Part shown: in pieces, positions 58,181-64,000 of the stretch
How positions within the stretch are numbered: position 1 is the stretch's first letter
Layout of the letters: every line of letters begins with the position of its first letter
Assembly: GCF_030272615.1 (NCBI RefSeq)
Contig: NC_081412.1
Coordinates: forward strand, 39,486,791 to 39,550,790
DNA: 64,000 nucleotides
Reading direction: 5' to 3'
From: Cryptomeria japonica
Lineage: Eukaryota; Streptophyta; Pinopsida; Cupressales; Cupressaceae
Notes under the pieces: generated by a model
What the model saw: only the letters and a program-made list of their open reading frames with translations
What the model was told of the DNA's origin: nothing
The model's database searches: none
Made by a program: the position numbers and the translations under genes

Positions 58181-58218
58181 TGACACTGTGTGATTATAAA
58201 AACATCTGAAATGTGCAT
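58114..58218 (-). promoter_or_regulatory. Upstream ORF overlapping the PPR3 start
   Basis: On the minus strand AACAATGCAC contains an ATG (58218-58216) opening a 34-residue frame (MHISDVFIITQCQWQF...) that ends at 58114, past the PPR3 ATG and in a different frame. The ATG context is shared with PPR1. An overlapping uORF would restrict initiation at the main ATG unless bypassed; whether the transcript includes it is unknown. Confidence 0.4.
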
Positions 58219-58229
58219 TGTTATTCAAT

Positions 58230-60370
58230 CTAGATCTCCCACAGTCCCTTTTTGTACTCTAGACTGGTTTTAAAGTTATCTATTTGTGCCTGTGAATGTG
58301 AATAGTGATTTTTGATGAAGACAAATCCTGATAAATAAAATCACAGAGAGATTTTTGGTGACATTCATAGGTTTGTTGATTGCAACGTATTTGCACAGAG
58401 CATCTTGGATGTAGTGTGCATATTTGTAATTTGTTGGAAACAACTTACGCAAACTAAATGCCTTGAATGTGATTTGTAAAACCAACGGCGATAACACAAT
58501 TCCACACTTCTAAAATGCATTCTTATGCAAACCCGAGGAACATCCATCCAACATTGAAACCCATTAGATGAATGTAAGAAGAGCAGATTAAGATTACCAA
58601 TGGTCATTAAGGGTATGGTCGTTTGGAGGCTCTGCAATCGGTATTACGAAACAAAAAAGTTATTATAGAAGATTATTTGTCAAAAAAAAATTGAAAAATA
58701 GCTGCCTCTATTTTTTAGGACTACATATTTCAATGAGTGAATTTGAGGTGGGGTTAGAAATTGTTCCATGAGCTTAAGAATTTGTTATATCATTTGTCTA
58801 TTAGCTGATTTAGATTCTTGTCAAAAACAAAATAGAAAAAATAGAGGAGAGAACCCAATCCCTGAGTGCGTTCCAATGGTTGTGCTAGTAGTTGTTGATT
58901 TAATACCCACACTTGTTGATTTAATGTCCAATTTTTTTTTGACAATGTTGCACCAATAGTTGTGACTTTAAAGTTGTTATTGTTGATGATGACTACCCAT
59001 AGTTGTTAAAAGCAACCAATCATGTGATGCCACATCAATTGCACAACTATGGGTCTCCCTTTTGCACAACTATGGGTCTCCCTTTTGCACGACCATTGGT
59101 CTCACCTTTCTTTTGGGTTGTTTTGGACACCTTGGCAAAAAGCATGTCGGTGTGGTATTATGTTTGATGATATGACCCTAAAACCTTAGTTATAAGCAAG
59201 GGACTTGCCAAGTAAGTTGTTCTAAAAAATTGGGAGTGATTTGAAATTTTCACACAAGATTTTGAAAAACATGAAATTAGTGTACTCAACTACTGAGTCC
59301 TCTCATCTATGACATCACTACACTACTAAACTCATGGGACCACTAACTTTAAAATGTTCCTTAAAAATCTCAACAATACCCACTATTTTTTTTCCAAGAG
59401 CACCCCTCTATGGGACGTTACCCTAATTTTTTTAGTGGGGATTGTTTTTCACGAATGTCTTCATTATCAATGGGCCTTTGGCTTATTAGGCAAGCTGAAT
59501 GGTTTTGAATGAATCACTTTTGATCAACTCTTATTGATTGCAAAGTCCTAAGGATTTTGGGAGAATATATATTCTTCAATTCTTTTCTCTTAACCGAAGA
59601 GGTTTTGACCTAAGAATCATGCTCTCATATTGAAATTTCTAATATAATGATATTGTAATGGGAAAAATACACCACTTACATAAATTATCACTACAAAAAT
59701 TAATTAAATTACAATAATAATTATATGGGGAGCCATTTGGGATTGGAAAATGATCAAATGTTAAAACTAAATGTGGAATTATAATAAATCAAATTGTGAT
59801 AGTTAGATTTCAAAGGTAAGAAAGTGAAGTTTGAGATGTCTAGAGCTAATTTGCCTCACAATAGAAATATTAGTGCTTGTAAGGATGGCTCTCATAGGCT
59901 TCTACAAGTCGATTGTGTTTCATCCTAGTTTATTTATGTAATCGTTCAATTTATGTTGTTGCTCTTACCATTCTTTTATTCCTCTTTGTTTAGGTATATT
60001 TGGAATTTAGTTTATGACTATCATTAGAGGTTGCATGTGGTTTTTGTATTTAGTTTTTTCTATTTTGAGTTTATGACTAGGGTGTTTGCTAGGAGGGAGG
60101 GAGTTTACTTTTTTAATTTCTAGGTTGGGTAACAATTAGAGGTGGTAGGTTATTTTGTAATGGAAACTTAGTAAATTAAAAGGGGGAGAATTTTCTTTAC
60201 TTCTTAGGGTATTATGTAGTTTTATATACATTTCAAAACTTAATGGATTGTTGAGTCAAGAATTAATGTAGAGTTGGAATGACTCATTATACTACATTCT
60301 TTATTATTTTATTGTAATTTTTTATTAACTGGATTATAGTATCTGCTTGCAACAACATAGATTATCTATA
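58230..60370. other. Intergenic sequence upstream of PPR3 to the gag relic
   Basis: The first few hundred bases are the likely PPR3 promoter. No other gene is recognised. A short minisatellite is listed separately. Confidence 0.45.
59041..59109. repeat. 23-bp minisatellite, three copies
   Basis: GCACAACTATGGGTCTCCCT with TTT is repeated exactly at 59041 and 59064; a third, more diverged copy starts at 59087 (GCACGACCATTGGTCTCACC). Confidence 0.85.
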
Positions 60371-60375
60371 TCATA

Positions 60376-61900
60376 TGGTATTGAGCATCCAAAGATGTTG
60401 GGAGTATAGAAAAAATTTGTGGGACATTCTTATTTGTTATTAAGAAGAGATGGATAGTTCAAAGGAGAGTTCTAGGTGTAGTTGTGGATGCAAAGGTGGA
60501 GTTATTTCATGATGTGAAAAATAGCATTTAACCAATTTGGAAGAAGAAATGAAACAAAGGAAAAGTTTGAAGCAAATGAAGTTAAATTTTTTGAATTGGA
60601 GGAGTTATGGTAGATGTTAGAGTAGTATGAGGAAAGTAATAATGGGAAGTAAATATAAAGAAAGTTGAAGCAAAGGTATTCAAGGGTTATGATAAAGTGA
60701 TAAATATACTTGATGGGAATAAATACTCACATTGTGAGTAAGAGCCAATTTTCAAAGAAGAAAGCCATAAAATTTAAGATAGCTAAAGAATGGACTTGCT
60801 AGGACACATGGAAATATTAAGTCCCTTGGGGAATCAAGGTAGAGTTGTTATTGAATGAAAGGCCCTTAGATGTGTTGTGGAAAGAGTTTGAGAAAGAAGG
60901 TGAATTGGATGAAGATGAAGAGGATGAATGGGATGAAATTGTTTAGTATTATTAAGAAATGGAACGTATTGATGATCACCAAGGAAGAGGAAAAAAGTTA
61001 GAAGATTTTAAGGTAGAAGAATGTGACCAATCACTAGGGGTGGCCCAAAGATGCTATAGTTGTGGATTTGTATTCCACACTAAAGTTGAATCAACAACAA
61101 ATATGGAGATCTTTAGGGAGGTAATGTATTTGATGGTCATATTGATTTTTGATAACATATCTAAGAAGAAGAAACTAGAGGGATGTCTTGAAAATCTCAT
61201 AATTGATGAAAAGAGGGAAGAAGACCATCTCATTCTTGGAGAAGAAATGAGAGTGATTGAGGGAAAGAGTGAATTATATACATTTTTTATGTAGCAAAGG
61301 AGGATTACATTGTGCAAATAAAATTTTGACTTGTGAGAAATCAAATCTTTATAAACATCAAGTTGAGATAGGAAATGTAGACCACTAAAATACCTTGAGA
61401 CCTATAAGATGATGGTAAAGTCCAAAGGATCCCTTCAGGGTATTGTAGTTGCATTAGCTAGACTAGGGTGTAAACCCTTCAAACAATATATTTTAGATCA
61501 ATATTTTTGTATGGGCACTAATTCCACAATGTTGAAGTGAGATTGAACAAGAGTTGACATCTTCGAATCATAGCTAAGGTTGAGTAAGGGACTCTATGAG
61601 GAATAGGTAAAGAATATTTTTTCTCTTAATGTATCATGTCCCACTTATATTGAGGTTATCACTATAATTATAAAGCATATGCCTTTCTTATAGATAATCT
61701 TTTGTTTCTCTATCATGACAAATGTCATGGAGAATGCTCTATTAAAAGAAGTATTTAGCCATATCATAGGGTTAGCCAACTTTAACTAGTAGTATGCAAA
61801 TGATAGATACTAGTAGCTAACCAATTTTACAGGGTTTAGATTCTATTTGGCTAGTAATAGGTGATGGATTATTCTATCTACCCGTCTTAAGAGTTATGTA
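60376..61900 (+). mobile_element. Gypsy-like gag relic
   Basis: Fossil. ATATGGTATTGAGCATCC at 60376-60393 looks like a worn initiator-tRNA primer-binding site (TGGTATCAGAGC). It is followed by acidic/basic gag-like text and, near 61030-61080, a worn zinc knuckle (RCYSCG, then H). Many breaks are seen. No LTR boundary could be fixed, and the relic fades before 62 kb. Confidence 0.5.
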
Positions 61901-63515
61901 TTGGCTTTGATGTATCAAAAGAAGTGTGTGTGTCTCCTACATTGTGTTTTCCTAAGCTATGGTTTCGTATTTGAGTTTTAAATTTAATCAAGGTGATTGA
62001 TACTATAGGAACTACTCTTAAGTCTACAATAAGAGCATAAGATATATTAATTATGTAACTTATAGGATTATATGATAACATAAATGATTAATGAGCCATG
62101 AAAATATTATTGCCAACCTTAGGTGATGCATGTTGTTACACTTATGCAATATCTAGTGATGATCACAAGTAACATGGAATGCTTTCCCATCATCACAATT
62201 TGTTTAAAGGACCATGGAAAAGGATGGGGTTTGTGATGCAACATAGCATGTATTGACATTCCTTTTTGGATGGGATGTACTTATGATATTATGTGTTAGC
62301 AAGTAAAGAGAAGTAAATGATGATTATATTAAGGTTGAATCTAGTCTCCTTTGCTAGATGGCTACTATGTTGTACTTGTGAGGTTAATTTATTCATGTTA
62401 TATATGTGTTTTGGATGCCTAAGCTAGTCACTATGTTTATATGTTCTGTAGGTATGAGTCATTCACCTACATATAAGCTAGCCCCCATGTGTACCTATGA
62501 GGTGCATAAGAGCTAATCACTAATGTAAGAGTGACACAAGTGAGAACTAGCAAACTTGTGCATAAGAATTGTAAGTTTAAGCCCATCATTGTATGAACAT
62601 GGGATGTTGGAACGCTATGGTCCCTAAGTGGTTTTGTGTACATTTGTACACTAATAAGTGGCATAGAACCAATATTTTATTAGAATGTGTTTATTATTAT
62701 TCTATTCTAATTAGATTAAACTAAATGTAAAACCTTAATGATGCAAAAACATCACCAATAATGGATTCTATTTTTGAAATTAACCACTTGTGGGATGTCA
62801 AATGGGCACTAGATAGGGCAATGCTTATTTTTAAATCTTTTTTTTAGCACTATTGGTTGGTGCAAGCCAGGGATAGATACTTAATTTGTAAATTTGGAGT
62901 TGTTTCAACCTATTTTTGGCAAAATTTGTGTGAAATCATGGACTTGGTCAGCCTCTTCTTACAACCTTATCATTTTTTTATTTAAGTTGGGTTATGTTTT
63001 TAGTGGAGAGGTGAAAACAATTGGCTAATAAAAAAGATAAAAGGATATGTTGTTGTTACTATTCTCTTAGTCTAAGGTAAGATAAGAGTGAGAGAATGTT
63101 TTGGTAAAGTAAGGAGAGATAGTTTGTTGTGTGCAAAGAATTTGGCTCCTAAGTGATGGGTGGTGTAAAGCCTCTTGGATGGTAGTCATAAAAATCTGTA
63201 TTCATATCATTGTGGAAGGAAGTGTGAGTTTGGGTGAGCAATATGTGTGGGTGTTTTGTTTGTTATGTTTTCTCTTTAGTTTAGTGAGTCATATTGTAGT
63301 AGATGCAGATGGTTCAATTAAAACAATATGAGTGTTGGTGATAGGAGTTAACAATCTAACAATTATATGCAACAATATTACTATATCTATGAATCTATCA
63401 TTTAATATAATCCTTATTTAGTTTTTCTTACTATGCTCTTGTAATCTCTTTTGATCTTTAGGTGAGTTGTTTGAATCATCAACCCTTCATTGGGGTGTTG
63501 ATTTAGATCTACATC
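61901..63515 (+). other. No gene; the right part is probably a 5' LTR
   Basis: AT-rich sequence without coding. Because a primer-binding site begins at 63519, the sequence immediately before it should be the end of a 5' LTR, but its start could not be located without the matching 3' LTR, which lies outside the window. Confidence 0.4.
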
Positions 63516-63518
63516 AAT

Positions 63519-64000
63519 TGGTATCAGAGAAAGGTGATCCTTGGATTGAGAGTGTGAGAAGATCTCTGCTATTGTTGGAAAAGTTATGCAAATGAATTTT
63601 AGGTGGTGCTAGTAGATGACGTGGGAGATTTGAAGCATCCAAAACTGCAAATTTAGCTCAAGGAATGAGAGAGATGTAAATAAGAAAGAAGGGGAGTTCA
63701 TCTTGAAGATGTAAGTGATGAAGAAGGAGAAGTGACTCAAGAAACTCAAGGGCATGAAGAAGTGGTGGATGTTTCAAAGACTAGATTTCTTACAACCATT
63801 ACAAATATTAGAGGTACACCTAGATTAAATACACTCTATTATAATGGAAGATTGAATGGTGAAGAGATCATAGATTGGATTACAATGGTGGAAACATATT
63901 TTGACTATGAATCTATAAAAGAATCCAAGAAGGTCAAATTTACTTGTACAAGGTTAAAAGGTCATGCAACTTTATGGTGGGACTATGTACAAATTGAAAG
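63519..64000 (+). mobile_element. Gypsy-type LTR retrotransposon, 5' internal part, runs off the window
   Basis: TGGTATCAGAG at 63519-63529 is a primer-binding site for initiator tRNA-Met. From about 63760 the plus strand encodes a Ty3/Gypsy gag capsid segment (FLTTITNIRG, NGEEIIDWITMVETYFDYE, KKVKFTCTRLKGHATLWWDY), ending in the LKGHATLWW signature of the retrotransposon gag family. Too little is in the window to judge whether the element is whole. Confidence 0.75.

Noticed and set aside
58181-58228. N-terminal extension of PPR3 from a TTG codon
   Set aside because: Same reasoning; the ATG at 58180 begins MAILPTANLNL, which aligns with PPR1.

Overview
The window reads as nuclear DNA of a land plant with a large, repeat-rich genome. 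It most resembles a gymnosperm, probably a conifer: AT-rich gene-poor sequence, nested retroelements, and PLS-type pentatricopeptide repeat (PPR) genes whose units (GYAQNGF, DMYAKCG, HQSIIENGF) are nearly homogenised, as in gymnosperm PPR expansions. The species assignment is inference. No tRNA, rRNA, CRISPR or bacterial-type operon was seen.

Host genes. One PPR family accounts for all recognisable host coding sequence. PPR1 (+, 5936-8236) has an intact repeat tract and E domain, but its DYW cytidine-deaminase-like domain has decayed just downstream of the present stop. PPR2 (+, 47705-50214) is a pseudogene. An orphan 3' end (+, about 53965-54720) keeps only the last DYW residues and the 3' flank. 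PPR3 (-, 56030-58180) is complete and ends in GDYW. Such proteins normally act in mitochondria or plastids, binding RNA and directing C-to-U editing. PPR1 and PPR3 share a 5' leader with an upstream ATG. PPR1 and the orphan share several hundred bases of 3' flank, so the copies arose by duplication of genomic DNA.

Mobile elements. (a) An almost intact L1-type LINE with RNase H (16340-26274) carries a 14-bp target duplication and sits inside a tRNA-derived SINE, between its A and B boxes. Its 3.8-kb 3' tail is unusual: long TA repeats, a third ORF of unknown function, and a 567-bp head-to-tail duplication with a TATAAATA box in each copy. (b) A Ty1/Copia element (31991-39616, - strand), a shorter Copia derivative (40353-43820, - strand) and three solo LTRs (3729-4806, 15360-16240, 26424-27583) share LTR motifs. 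(c) Gypsy-type gag relics lie at the right end (60.4-61.9 kb and 63.5-64 kb, running off the window). (d) An old LINE reverse-transcriptase relic is at 1-960. (e) A second tRNA-derived SINE is on the minus strand near 44.4-44.5 kb.

Other regions. A GC-richer island at 44.25-45.0 kb with a G-box and a good splice donor may be the promoter and first exon of an unidentified transcription unit. Long stretches (1-3.7, 8.8-15.3, 27.6-32, 45.6-47.7, 51.5-54, 58.3-60.3 kb) hold no recognisable gene. Several tandem repeats and a perfect 19-bp hairpin are listed.
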